42,463 bases of DNA from Ilumatobacteraceae bacterium. Its GTDB lineage: Bacteria; Actinomycetota; Acidimicrobiia; Acidimicrobiales; Ilumatobacteraceae. Location of the stretch: contig SHUR01000004.1 in NCBI GenBank assembly GCA_009694565.1, positions 1 through 42,463 of the forward strand, in the 5' to 3' direction. Numbering within the stretch: the first letter of the stretch is position 1; every line of letters starts with the position of its first letter. A model generated the notes under the pieces. That model had not been told where the DNA came from and did no database searches. It worked only from the letters and a program-made list of their open reading frames with translations. The position numbers and the translations under genes are program-made. Below are positions 7,973-17,414 of the stretch, in pieces.

Positions 7973-10636
7973 GTGAATACTGCGCTACTAGCCACAGGCG
8001 GCGCCATTGATTTCGGTTCAATATTCACTGACCTTGCAATCATTCTCATTGTTGCAAAGATTGCAGCCGAGTTATTTGAACGCATTCGAGTTCCTGCCGT
8101 GCTCGGCGAAATCATTGCGGGCATCGTCATCGGCCCGTCAATGCTTGGGCTCATCGACCCGAGCGACGCAATGCGCATCTTGGCTGAAGTTGGTGTAATT
8201 ATTCTGTTGGCTGAGGTTGGCCTCGAAATGGACCTCACCGAGCTGAGAAAAGTTGGGCGCGCTTCAATGCTCGTGGCCATCATTGGTGTAGTTGTCCCCA
8301 TGTCGTCGGGTGTTTTAGCTGGAACGGTTCTCGGCGAATCTTTCAATGCATCACTTTTCCTCGGAGCAGCACTGGCAGCCACAAGCGTGGGAATTACAGC
8401 AAGAGTTTTTGGTGACTTACGAGCGCTGTCCTCTACCGAGGCACGCATTGTTCTGGGTGCTGCTGTGGCTGATGACGTTCTCGGCCTCATCATTCTGACG
8501 GTGGTCACGCGAATTGTCCAGCAAGGTTCAATTGATCTGGCCGGCGTAGCAGGCACCATCGCTATTGCTGTTGGATTCATTGCGATTGCTGGCGCCGTCG
8601 GCATCGTGGTTATCCCCCGCCTCTTCGCATTAATTGGTGAACGCGCAGTTTCGCCTGCCACCATCGGTGTTCTCGCAGCCGGTGTCACTTTCGGATTCTC
8701 CGCAGCGGCTAGTGGTGCGCAATTGGCACCAATTATTGGCGCGTTCATCGCTGGCACTGCGCTATCTCGCACCCCTCAGCATGACCGTATTTCTCGAGAC
8801 TTTAAATCACTAGGTGCCATTTTTATCCCTGTCTTTTTTTTGCAGATCGGCATCGACACCGATGTCACCAAATTCTTCTCGCAACATGTTCTGGCCATTG
8901 CTGCCATTCTCTCGGCAATCGCTGTTGTCGGAAAAGTGGTGGCTGCCGTCGGAGCGCGGGGCACCAATACTGACAAGTTGTTGATCGGCATCGGAATGAT
9001 CCCGCGTGGTGAGGTGGGACTGATCTTTGCATCCATCGGAGTCGCGGTCGGAGTATTTGATGATGACTTATACGCAGTTGTGTTGCTTGTTGTCCTCCTA
9101 ACGACTGTCATCACACCGCCACTACTTCGCTGGCGAATCGAACGCACAGAAGAACCCGCCACCGCATTGGGCGCCGCCCTAGTGACCGAGGAACCAACCG
9201 GGGGGTGGCTGGTCATCAACAACGATGAAGTTCAACTTAAAGGAAACCCACCGCAATCATTAGTTCTTTCACTTGGTCTCCAGGCGTCATTCCTTGCCTC
9301 ACACGCTCAGCCAGATGACGCCCTACTTGACTGGATGCATGCCAACCGTTCCGCCGATTTGACATGGGACTTTGCCACTTCGAAATTACTCTTTGATGTT
9401 TTAGTTCGGGGAAATGCGCGCTCATGGAGATTTCTGGAAGTGACCAACATTGTTGAACGTGCACTACCAGAAATCGCTAGAGCAATTCGCGCTCGCCGAG
9501 GTGATGCCTCAGAACTAGACCCGACCCATTCAATGCAAATGCCGACAGTTGAGTTGCTGCGAGAGCGAGTCGGTCGAAATTCATTTTCAGATTCAGCGAT
9601 TTTGTTTGCTGCTTTTATCCTTGATTTTTCTGATGACAGTCCGGCTATTGGAATCATAAATCGCTTGGTTTTCCCAGAGAATATTGCACAACAAATCCGT
9701 GCCTTGGTCGCTGCAAGTGCACTTTTGCATACAGCGGCTTCATCAGAGACAATTGAAAACAACGCGCGCACCACGGCCCAACTGGCCGACTTCCTTGGTT
9801 CTCCACTTATGGTTGAACAGTGCCGAATGCTGACAGAAGCTCGGGGCAACCTTGAAGACTGGCAGTACCCAATGTTGCTTGACATCACGACGGGCGTCCA
9901 GGAACTACTCGCACATCCAGAACTCATTGAAGGAATCGAGGGCTCCGTTGAGTCTGTGCGGCGAAGCGAAGCAATGGCTCTCACCACAGACCCACACGTT
10001 CTTGATCGCCTACGACATGCTGCTGCCGTGTACATACTTGCGCACGAACCAGAAACACTGGTGCGTCATGCATCACTTGTCGAGCCAGCGCCACGGTCAG
10101 GCAAAGTTCGGGTAAGTGTTGAGAGCACCTTGCAAAATGGGCAATGGACAATAAACATCGCAACACACGACATGAGAGGACTTCTCGCACGCATTTGTGC
10201 AGTTCTCGCCGAACGCGGACTGGAAATTGTCAGCGCAGACCTTGCCACATGGCCAGACGAGGCTGTTCTCGACTCATTCGTTGTGAACTCAGAGCAAAAA
10301 CCGAATGCCGTACAGATTGCTTTTGAGTTAGAGAACCGCTTGAAGCGCCGGCTCGATGCACCGCGCCGTCTGATTAGTAAGACTGACTCACGACTCACTG
10401 TCAGTCTCGATAACGACGCACATCCATGGCACAGCGTGATTCGAGTCACCGGGGCGGATCAGCCTGGGCTTGTACAAGCAGTGGCAACAGCATTTGCGAT
10501 GGCGAAAACAAATGTTCACCATGCTCATATTTCTACACAGGGTGATGATGTATCCGATCGATTCGAGGTCTCTACTCGACACGGGCGCAAACTGGGCACA
10601 CAAGCACTGCAGCGCATCACTGAGTTACTTTCCTGA
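7973..10636 (+). CDS. CPA2-type cation/proton antiporter fused to a GlnD-like C-terminal region (degenerate HD plus two ACT domains)
   Basis: N-term about 385 aa: LFERIRVPAVLGEIIAGIVIGPSMLG...VADDVLGLIILTVV...GMIPRGEVGLIFASIG. C-term: INIATHDMRGLLARICAVLAERGLEIVSADLATWPDEAVLDSFVV and VIRVTGADQPGLVQAVATAFAMAKTNVHHAHISTQGDDVSDRFEVSTRHGRKL match GlnD-type ACT pairs. Confidence 0.85.
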   Translation: MNTALLATGGAIDFGSIFTDLAIILIVAKIAAELFERIRVPAVLGEIIAGIVIGPSMLGLIDPSDAMRILAEVGVIILLAEVGLEMDLTELRKVGRASMLVAIIGVVVPMSSGVLAGTVLGESFNASLFLGAALAATSVGITARVFGDLRALSSTEARIVLGAAVADDVLGLIILTVVTRIVQQGSIDLAGVAGTIAIAVGFIAIAGAVGIVVIPRLFALIGERAVSPATIGVLAAGVTFGFSAAASGAQLAPIIGAFIAGTALSRTPQHDRISRDFKSLGAIFIPVFFLQIGIDTDVTKFFSQHVLAIAAILSAIAVVGKVVAAVGARGTNTDKLLIGIGMIPRGEVGLIFASIGVAVGVFDDDLYAVVLLVVLLTTVITPPLLRWRIERTEEPATALGAALVTEEPTGGWLVINNDEVQLKGNPPQSLVLSLGLQASFLASHAQPDDALLDWMHANRSADLTWDFATSKLLFDVLVRGNARSWRFLEVTNIVERALPEIARAIRARRGDASELDPTHSMQMPTVELLRERVGRNSFSDSAILFAAFILDFSDDSPAIGIINRLVFPENIAQQIRALVAASALLHTAASSETIENNARTTAQLADFLGSPLMVEQCRMLTEARGNLEDWQYPMLLDITTGVQELLAHPELIEGIEGSVESVRRSEAMALTTDPHVLDRLRHAAAVYILAHEPETLVRHASLVEPAPRSGKVRVSVESTLQNGQWTINIATHDMRGLLARICAVLAERGLEIVSADLATWPDEAVLDSFVVNSEQKPNAVQIAFELENRLKRRLDAPRRLISKTDSRLTVSLDNDAHPWHSVIRVTGADQPGLVQAVATAFAMAKTNVHHAHISTQGDDVSDRFEVSTRHGRKLGTQALQRITELLS

Positions 10637-10719
10637 TATCCGCTTCCTAGTAAGTGCTTCGGCCCGTACTGTCTCTCCTTCACAGTGAGATTGTGCGGGC
10701 TTTGCGCATTGTCATTCCT

Positions 10720-10746
10720 TTCACCATTTAGAAACATTCTTGAAAC
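10720..10746 (+). promoter_or_regulatory. Putative GlnR-like box upstream of amtB
   Basis: TTCAC-CATTTA-GAAAC-ATTCTT-GAAAC, resembling gTnAc-n6-GaAAc with regular 11-nt period. Confidence 0.4.
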
Positions 10747-10795
10747 AACAACTTTCTATTCTTATGTCGTCGGTACAACTACAGGAGACATACAC

Positions 10796-12046
10796 ATGAT
10801 GCTTGGTGCAACTATTGATTCGGGGGCTACGGCTTGGGTGCTCATCTCGGCTGCCCTTGTTGCATTTATGACCCCAGGGCTTGCCTTCTTTTATGGCGGC
10901 ATGGTTCGCTCAAAGAATGTTCTCGGCATGTTGATGCAGAACTTCTTTGCAATGGGACTCATTAGCCTGCTGTGGGCAGTTGCAGGTTTCAGTCTCGCGT
11001 TTGGCGGCTCTGGTAAATACATCGGCAACCTTGACTTTGCCTTGATGAAAGATCTCGCAACTCTCGAAGCTCTTCCTGGCTACACCGGTGACTTTGCATT
11101 GGCCATCCCAGTTCTCGCATTCTTTGCATACCAAATGATGTTTGCGGTCATTACTCCAGCACTCATTACAGGTGCGACCGCTGACCGTTTGAAATTTTCT
11201 GCCTACGCAATCCTTATTGGCGTTTGGTCAATCATCGTCTACCCGACTGTTGCGCATTGGGTGTTCAGTCCAAATGGTTGGCTATTTCAACGCGGTGCAC
11301 TCGACTTCGCAGGTGGTGCAGTCGTTCACATCAATGCTGGTGCAGCGGCATTAGCTATTGTATTGGTACTTGGAAACCGCAAGGGATGGCCACGCGAGGC
11401 GATGCCGCCACACAATCTTCCCTTCGTCATGCTCGGCACAGGAATCTTGTGGTTCGGCTGGTTCGGATTCAATGCCGGCTCGGCGCTATTGGCAAATGGA
11501 CTAGCGGCACAAGCGCTTGTGAACACGCATCTTGCAGCTGCGAGCGGAATGTTGGCGTGGCTGCTTGTTGAAAAATTACGAGCAGGACATGCGACAACTT
11601 TGGGTGCAGCATCGGGAGCCGTTGCAGGTCTCGTTGCCATCACTCCATGTGCTGGTTTTGTTGGTGGCCTGTCACCCATCATCATTGGCCTAGTCGCTGG
11701 TGTTGTGTGCTATCTCGCGCTCACATTAAAGACTCGTTTTAACTTCGACGACAGCCTCGATGTCATTGCAGTCCATCTCATCGGTGGAATCTCTGGGGCG
11801 CTTCTCCTCGGATTCTTTGCCGACACGAAGGTCAACTCACTCGGATTCAACGGCTGGGTCAATGGTGGCGGGTCTGCACTGCTCATTGACCAACTCGTCG
11901 CTATCGCCGCCACTTTCGCCCTTTCATTTATCGTCACTTGGGTGGCGGCAAAGATCCTTGATGTCACCATCGGGTTGCGCGTGAGCCAAGAAGACGAGCT
12001 AGTTGGCCTTGACCAAAGCCAACATGCAGAAGCGGCGTACCAATAA
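10796..12046 (+). CDS. amtB: Ammonium transporter
   Basis: MTPGLAFFYGGMVRSKNVLGMLMQNF, DFAGGAVVHINAGAAALA, LGTGILWFGWFGFNAGS; ATG 10796 preceded by CAGGAG. Confidence 0.96.
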   Translation: MMLGATIDSGATAWVLISAALVAFMTPGLAFFYGGMVRSKNVLGMLMQNFFAMGLISLLWAVAGFSLAFGGSGKYIGNLDFALMKDLATLEALPGYTGDFALAIPVLAFFAYQMMFAVITPALITGATADRLKFSAYAILIGVWSIIVYPTVAHWVFSPNGWLFQRGALDFAGGAVVHINAGAAALAIVLVLGNRKGWPREAMPPHNLPFVMLGTGILWFGWFGFNAGSALLANGLAAQALVNTHLAAASGMLAWLLVEKLRAGHATTLGAASGAVAGLVAITPCAGFVGGLSPIIIGLVAGVVCYLALTLKTRFNFDDSLDVIAVHLIGGISGALLLGFFADTKVNSLGFNGWVNGGGSALLIDQLVAIAATFALSFIVTWVAAKILDVTIGLRVSQEDELVGLDQSQHAEAAYQ

Positions 12047-12049
12047 TGA

Positions 12050-12424
<375 letters not shown>

Positions 12425-12440
12425 CCCCTAGTCTGATTTC

Positions 12441-13640
12441 ATGACAATGACAGCAGACACCCCCGCAAAAGCCCCACGCTGGACCGCGCAATGGAAAGAG
12501 CTTTACGAAGAGGTCATTCAGACTGGGTTATGCACCGGATGCGCCGGATGCGTTGTTACGTGCCCCCACGATGTCATCGGATACGAACATGAAGAAGGCA
12601 AATACATTCCTTTTCACATCGAAGAAGAACTTGGTCTCGATAATTGCATTCACGGAGAAAAAGGTTGCACCACATGCACCCGTGCGTGCCCGCGATTCCG
12701 CAAATGGGAAGAATCTGCCGACATGCACTTGTTTGGTCGCACACGGGAACCAGATGAGATGTCAGGCATTTGGCGCCAATTACTTCTCACTCGCGCAGTA
12801 GATACAGAAGAGCACGCAAAGGGTCAAGACGGTGGTTTTGTTTCAGCCATGCTGATTTGGCTTCTTAAGAATGACTACATCGATGGCGCCCTCGTTAGTG
12901 GTGTCGAAGATGACGATAAATGGAAAGCAAAACCTGCTGTTGTAACTAATCGTGAAGAAGTTCTCGCTACTGCCGGTAGCCGTTACACCTACTGCGCAAA
13001 CCCACTTGCATTGCCAGAAGCAAAAGAAAAAGGCCTGTCACGTCTTGCACTTGTTGGCATGGGATGCCAAACATCGTCTCCACCAGTCATGTGGGATCGC
13101 AAAGCTGGAAAAGTTTCGAAACCATTCCTTTTCAACATTGGACTTCTGTGCTCCAAGACTTTTGATGATGCAATCTTTCCTGAACTCTTCGAGGCCAAGT
13201 ACGGCCTGAAAAAAGAAGACATGTTGAAAATGAACATCAAGGGCGCTTTTCAAATCTGGATGAAAGATGGTGCGTTCCATGAAATTGACCTGAAGGAATG
13301 TCACGGCTGGACTCGTACAGGTTGCAAGAACTGTCCAGACTTTGCAGCAGAACATTCAGACATCGCTACTGGCGGCATTGGCAAAGACAATGACTGGACT
13401 CTCACCATTGTCCGCACTGCGCTTGGTGAAGAAGTCATTAATCGGATGATTGCTGACAATGTGATCATCTCTCGCCCTGCACAAGAAGACGAAGTCGCCA
13501 TGAAACTTCTTCGCACATTGTCAATTGTGAGTCGTCGTCGTTGGCCGGACTGGGCTGAGACATCTGTCAAAGTTGGAACTCCAGCAATCAAGAAAAAAGC
13601 TGAGCCTGCCGCGGAGGCAGCCCCAAAGCCTGCTGAATAA
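12441..13640 (+). CDS. Coenzyme F420 hydrogenase/dehydrogenase beta subunit (FrhB-like) Fe-S protein
   Basis: CTGCAGCVVTCPHDVIGYE and CTTCTRACP clusters followed by FrhB-like ...DGGFVSAMLIWLLKNDYIDGALVSG...GCKNCPDFAAEHSDIATGGIG. Confidence 0.85.
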   Translation: MTMTADTPAKAPRWTAQWKELYEEVIQTGLCTGCAGCVVTCPHDVIGYEHEEGKYIPFHIEEELGLDNCIHGEKGCTTCTRACPRFRKWEESADMHLFGRTREPDEMSGIWRQLLLTRAVDTEEHAKGQDGGFVSAMLIWLLKNDYIDGALVSGVEDDDKWKAKPAVVTNREEVLATAGSRYTYCANPLALPEAKEKGLSRLALVGMGCQTSSPPVMWDRKAGKVSKPFLFNIGLLCSKTFDDAIFPELFEAKYGLKKEDMLKMNIKGAFQIWMKDGAFHEIDLKECHGWTRTGCKNCPDFAAEHSDIATGGIGKDNDWTLTIVRTALGEEVINRMIADNVIISRPAQEDEVAMKLLRTLSIVSRRRWPDWAETSVKVGTPAIKKKAEPAAEAAPKPAE

Positions 13641-13643
13641 CTC

Positions 13644-14564
13644 ATGACTCTGCACCCGCAAGCAGAACGCCTTATCGCCTTGATGGCATCGCGCGAATAC
13701 AAGGGTTTCTCAGAACAAACACCGCAAGAAGCTCGAGCAACTCGGGCCGCCACTGACTACAAGTCAGACGAGCACGTGTATGAAATGCGCGATGTCAATG
13801 CGCTAGGTGTTCGTTGCCGCTTATACAAACCCCGTGCAGGAAACGACATGGGCCTTCTTGTGTTCTTTCATGGTGGCGGTTGGGTCCTCGGATCTCTCGA
13901 ATCGCATGATGGCGTGTGCCGTTTGCTCGCCAATCAATCTGGTCATGCAGTTCTGTCAGTGGAATATCGACTTGCGCCAGAAGATCCATTTCCAGCAGGT
14001 TTAGAAGATTGCATTCGTGCCACATTGTGGGCGCACCAAAATGCAGATGAAATCGGAATCGACCCCACTCGAATCGCAGTCGGCGGAGACAGTGCTGGCG
14101 GAAACCTCGCAGCTGTCGTTGCGCAGTTACAACCAGTACCACTTGTATTTCAAGCGCTCATTTACCCCGTCACCGATTGTCGCATGGGCACTGAGTCATA
14201 CGTTGAAAATGCTGCAGGTCCATTCCTGCGCAGTGCCGACATGGCCGCATTCATTGATTTGTACATCAGCGATATCACGTCGCCAGAAGATCCTCGAGTT
14301 TCGCCCATCATGGCGTCGACAGCAACGCTTGCTTCGTGCCCACCTGCTGTCATCGTCACTGCAGGTCACGACCCACTGCGCGATGAAGGCGAAGAATACG
14401 GTCATGCACTCATCGCTAACGGTGTTGAAGCAAGCATCGTGCGGTACTTCGGCATGTTCCACGGATTCTTCTCACTCTTTCCATGGCTTGATGACGGCAA
14501 GGCCGCTGTTTCTCAAGTGTCAAGCGCTATTCGTGCCGCGCTTGCCTCACCGCGCAGTAAATAG
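13644..14564 (+). CDS. Alpha/beta hydrolase, HSL-type esterase
   Basis: [34 protein letters not shown]. Confidence 0.9.
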   Translation: MTLHPQAERLIALMASREYKGFSEQTPQEARATRAATDYKSDEHVYEMRDVNALGVRCRLYKPRAGNDMGLLVFFHGGGWVLGSLESHDGVCRLLANQSGHAVLSVEYRLAPEDPFPAGLEDCIRATLWAHQNADEIGIDPTRIAVGGDSAGGNLAAVVAQLQPVPLVFQALIYPVTDCRMGTESYVENAAGPFLRSADMAAFIDLYISDITSPEDPRVSPIMASTATLASCPPAVIVTAGHDPLRDEGEEYGHALIANGVEASIVRYFGMFHGFFSLFPWLDDGKAAVSQVSSAIRAALASPRSK

Positions 14565-14612
14565 CTCTCGCACTTTCAGCGTTACTGTAGGTGCACGACA
14601 CGAGGAGGAACT

Positions 14613-15521
14613 ATGTCTCTACATCCACAAGGAATCGCACTGCTCGAAATGATGGCATCACTCGGTGGACCATTAATTGAAGAATCAACGCCAACCGAAT
14701 ACCGCGCGTTTCAAGCGACTCGCCTGCTGCCGCCCACCGAAGACATCCACGAAGTGCGTGATGTCAGCGCTGGTGGGGTACCGTGCCGCCTGTATCGTCC
14801 GAATGCAAACAAGAATCTCGGATTGCTTGTGTACTACCACGGCGGCGGATGGGTTATTGGAAGTCTCGACGGATACGACGCATCATGCAGAGCACTTGCA
14901 AACCGTATGGGTCACGCTGTGTTGTCGGTTGATTATCGCCTCGCTCCTGAACATAAGTATCCGGCCGCTGTTGAGGACGCACTGTGCTCATTGCGATGGG
15001 CATACGACAACGCAGATGAACTTGGTGTTGACCCCAACCGTATTGCAGTCGGAGGCGACAGCGCGGGCGGAAATCTGGCAGCCATTGTTAGCCAACAACG
15101 CCCTGTGCCCCTAGTTTTTCAATTGCTGATTTACCCAGCAACCGACATGACACAGTCCCGTGAGTCACAAGTAGAAAATGCTGCAGGCCCAATCCTCACT
15201 GCGCCAGTGATGAAGTGGTTTATTGATCACTACATGCCCGAAAATTCTGACATGAGGGCTGAACTTGCATCACCTCTCTTTTCACCAGACAATTTGTTGA
15301 AGGGTGCACCACCAGCTCTCATCATCACTGCGCAATATGACCCATTGCGCGATGAGGGTGAAGAATACGGTCGTCGCCTCATTGCAAATGGCGTCGCCAC
15401 CAGCATGGTGCGGTACCACGGAATGTTTCACGCTTTCTTCGGCATGCTTGGACTTCTCGATGATGCCGATACGGCTCACTCGCTTGCTGCCAGCATGACC
15501 GCAAAAGCCTTAAACGGTTAG
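14613..15521 (+). CDS. Alpha/beta hydrolase, HSL-type esterase (paralogue of the preceding gene)
   Basis: [44 protein letters not shown] upstream of ATG. Confidence 0.9.
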   Translation: MSLHPQGIALLEMMASLGGPLIEESTPTEYRAFQATRLLPPTEDIHEVRDVSAGGVPCRLYRPNANKNLGLLVYYHGGGWVIGSLDGYDASCRALANRMGHAVLSVDYRLAPEHKYPAAVEDALCSLRWAYDNADELGVDPNRIAVGGDSAGGNLAAIVSQQRPVPLVFQLLIYPATDMTQSRESQVENAAGPILTAPVMKWFIDHYMPENSDMRAELASPLFSPDNLLKGAPPALIITAQYDPLRDEGEEYGRRLIANGVATSMVRYHGMFHAFFGMLGLLDDADTAHSLAASMTAKALNG

Positions 15522-16210
15522 CTCAATTCTCTTGCTCGCGTAAATACAGCATCGAGCATTGGCTCCGTCAGTTTCCCTGTAAACGTGTTCTGCTGGCTGG
15601 GGTGATACGAACAAATAATTGTTGTGCCATCAGCAGTGGCTTCAACTCCGTGCCCAAACTTCGGACGTGGGCGAACGCCCCATTCTTTGCACACCGCTTC
15701 GTAGGCAAAGTTCCCTAAACACACCACCACGCGAACACGGGTCAACAACTCACGCTCACGTACGAGGTATGTACGACACGCATCGCGCTCGTCAATTGAC
15801 GGTTTGTTATCAGGTGGCGCACACCGCACAGCAGATGACACCCACGCACCGGTGAGGCGCAAACCGTCATCACGACCAACTGAAAGTTCTTGAGTAGCAA
15901 GGCCGGCTCGATGCATTGCGCGATACAACCAATCACCGCTGCGATCACCGGTAAACATCCGGCCTGTTCGGTTTGCACCATGAGCCGCTGGTGCAAGCCC
16001 CATCACCCACACCGTTGCTAACGGGTCACCAAAGCCAGGGACACCTTTCCCCCAGTAGTCCTCGTCGCGAAATGACGCACGTTTTTCGACAGCGACATCT
16101 TCTCGCCACTGCACCAGTCGCGGACAGGTACGGCAGGCCGAAATATCTGCGCACACTGTGTCTAGGGAATCCACGTGCTCCACAGTAGGTTGAGTGTCAA
16201 TGGCTTCCAA
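15518..16210 (-). CDS. Uracil-DNA glycosylase, family 5 (UdgB-like)
   Basis: CRTCPRLVQWRE, VMGLAPAAHGANRTGRMFTGDRSG, ICSYHPSQQNTFTGKLTEPML; exact start uncertain (TTG 16210 or a downstream GTG). Confidence 0.88.
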   Translation of the reverse strand: MEAIDTQPTVEHVDSLDTVCADISACRTCPRLVQWREDVAVEKRASFRDEDYWGKGVPGFGDPLATVWVMGLAPAAHGANRTGRMFTGDRSGDWLYRAMHRAGLATQELSVGRDDGLRLTGAWVSSAVRCAPPDNKPSIDERDACRTYLVRERELLTRVRVVVCLGNFAYEAVCKEWGVRPRPKFGHGVEATADGTTIICSYHPSQQNTFTGKLTEPMLDAVFTRARELS

Positions 16211-16856
16211 GAAAACCCCTACAGCTCATAGTTCGTCAACGCTGATTTTGTTGGTGCGCCACGGGCAAACTCCCACCACAGGCAAAATCCTGCCTGGTCG
16301 TGCAGCGGGGTTGCACCTAGCAGAGGCTGGAGTTCAACAAGCGCACATGGTCGCAGAACGCATTTCTGAATTGCCACGTGTCGATGCCATCTATGCGTCT
16401 CCACTTGAACGTGCTCGCGAAACTGCAGCACCTATCGCAAAGGCTCTCAAGCAACGAGTAAAAATCAATAAGGGACTGTTGGAATGCGACTTCGGTGATT
16501 GGACCGGTGAACAACTCGGCACTCTGATGAAGAAGCCCGAATGGGCAACTGTGCAACGTTCCCCCAGCACATTTCGTTTTCCAAACGGTGAGTCCTTCAC
16601 TGAAATGCAGACTCGCATGGTCACAGCACTCGATGGCATTCGTGCTGCACACCCTGGTGGCATCGTGGTGTGTGTGTCACACGCAGACCCCATCAAGGCT
16701 GCCGTCGCTCACGCCATGGGTACCCATATCGACCTCTTTCAACGCATCGTTATCGGCACCTGCTCAGTCAGTGCTATTGCCTACTCAAGCCATGGTCCCA
16801 TTGTCCTTACTGTAAATTCCACGGGCGGTTCTTTGGCCGACCTGCGTCCTTCGTGA
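16200..16856 (+). CDS. Histidine phosphatase family protein, MSMEG_4193 type
   Basis: LLVRHGQTPTTGKILPGRAAGLHL, LECDFGDWTGE, VVCVSHADPIKA; start ATG 16200 or GTG 16194. Confidence 0.87.
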   Translation: MASKKTPTAHSSSTLILLVRHGQTPTTGKILPGRAAGLHLAEAGVQQAHMVAERISELPRVDAIYASPLERARETAAPIAKALKQRVKINKGLLECDFGDWTGEQLGTLMKKPEWATVQRSPSTFRFPNGESFTEMQTRMVTALDGIRAAHPGGIVVCVSHADPIKAAVAHAMGTHIDLFQRIVIGTCSVSAIAYSSHGPIVLTVNSTGGSLADLRPS

Positions 16857-16879
16857 TTTTTCTGGCACACTGATTACAC

Positions 16880-17413
16880 ATGGGTTTTTACTACGACTTT
16901 GAAAATGCCGATGCATTTGCAACAGGCGCTATTGGCACGCCCGGAGAACGCACCTTCTACATGCAGGTACGTGCCGATGGGCGCACAGTGTCTGTGAAAT
17001 GTGAAAAGCAACAAGTAGCTGCGCTCGCCCAATACTTGCGCAACATGCTTGCTGACATGCCCGACATGACTGGTTCAGTCAACTCATCGTCTGCAACGTT
17101 GCAAAATCCTGTTGAGCAAGACTTCGTTCTCGGTTCTGTCGGACTTGGTGTTGATCGTTCCAATATGCGCATGGTTGTACAGCTGGAAGAAATGATTCTG
17201 GTTGACGAAGATGATGACGACGTCTTTGATCTACTCTCCGACGAAGATGAAGATGAAGATCCCAGCACTGTGGTACGCGTGTTGTTAACACCAGCACAAG
17301 CTCGTGCATTCTGTGACACTGCTGACTTGTTCATCACAGCAGGTCGCGAAGAATGTAAGTGGTGCGGCTCTCCCATCAATCCTTCCGGCCACGCTTGCCC
17401 TCGCTTTAACTGA
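16880..17413 (+). CDS. DUF3090 family protein with C-terminal zinc-ribbon-like motif
   Basis: GTPGERTFYMQVRADGRTVSVKCEKQQV...; C-terminal CKWCGSPINPSGHACPRFN. Confidence 0.88.
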   Translation: MGFYYDFENADAFATGAIGTPGERTFYMQVRADGRTVSVKCEKQQVAALAQYLRNMLADMPDMTGSVNSSSATLQNPVEQDFVLGSVGLGVDRSNMRMVVQLEEMILVDEDDDDVFDLLSDEDEDEDPSTVVRVLLTPAQARAFCDTADLFITAGREECKWCGSPINPSGHACPRFN

Positions 17414-17414
17414 C

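Noticed and set aside
7939-8772. 277-aa minus-strand ORF, Ala/Met/Pro/Thr-rich
   Set aside because: Lies antisense within the antiporter; low-complexity composition typical of the reverse complement of hydrophobic coding sequence, no start context or domain.
9307-10035. 242-aa minus-strand ORF, Ser/Arg-rich
   Set aside because: Antisense to the GlnD-like region, which has clear family signatures in the plus frame.
14017-14652. 211-aa plus-strand ORF spanning the two esterases
   Set aside because: Out-of-frame with two well-supported hydrolases; no recognisable motif.
16194-16210. Head-to-head overlap of UDG and histidine phosphatase coding starts
   Set aside because: Depends on the TTG start at 16210; a downstream in-frame GTG for UDG removes the overlap, so it is not secure.
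17219-17262. GATGATGACGACG / GAAGATGAAGATGAAGAT short repeats
   Set aside because: Explained by an acidic Asp/Glu run in the DUF3090 protein; not an independent repeat element.
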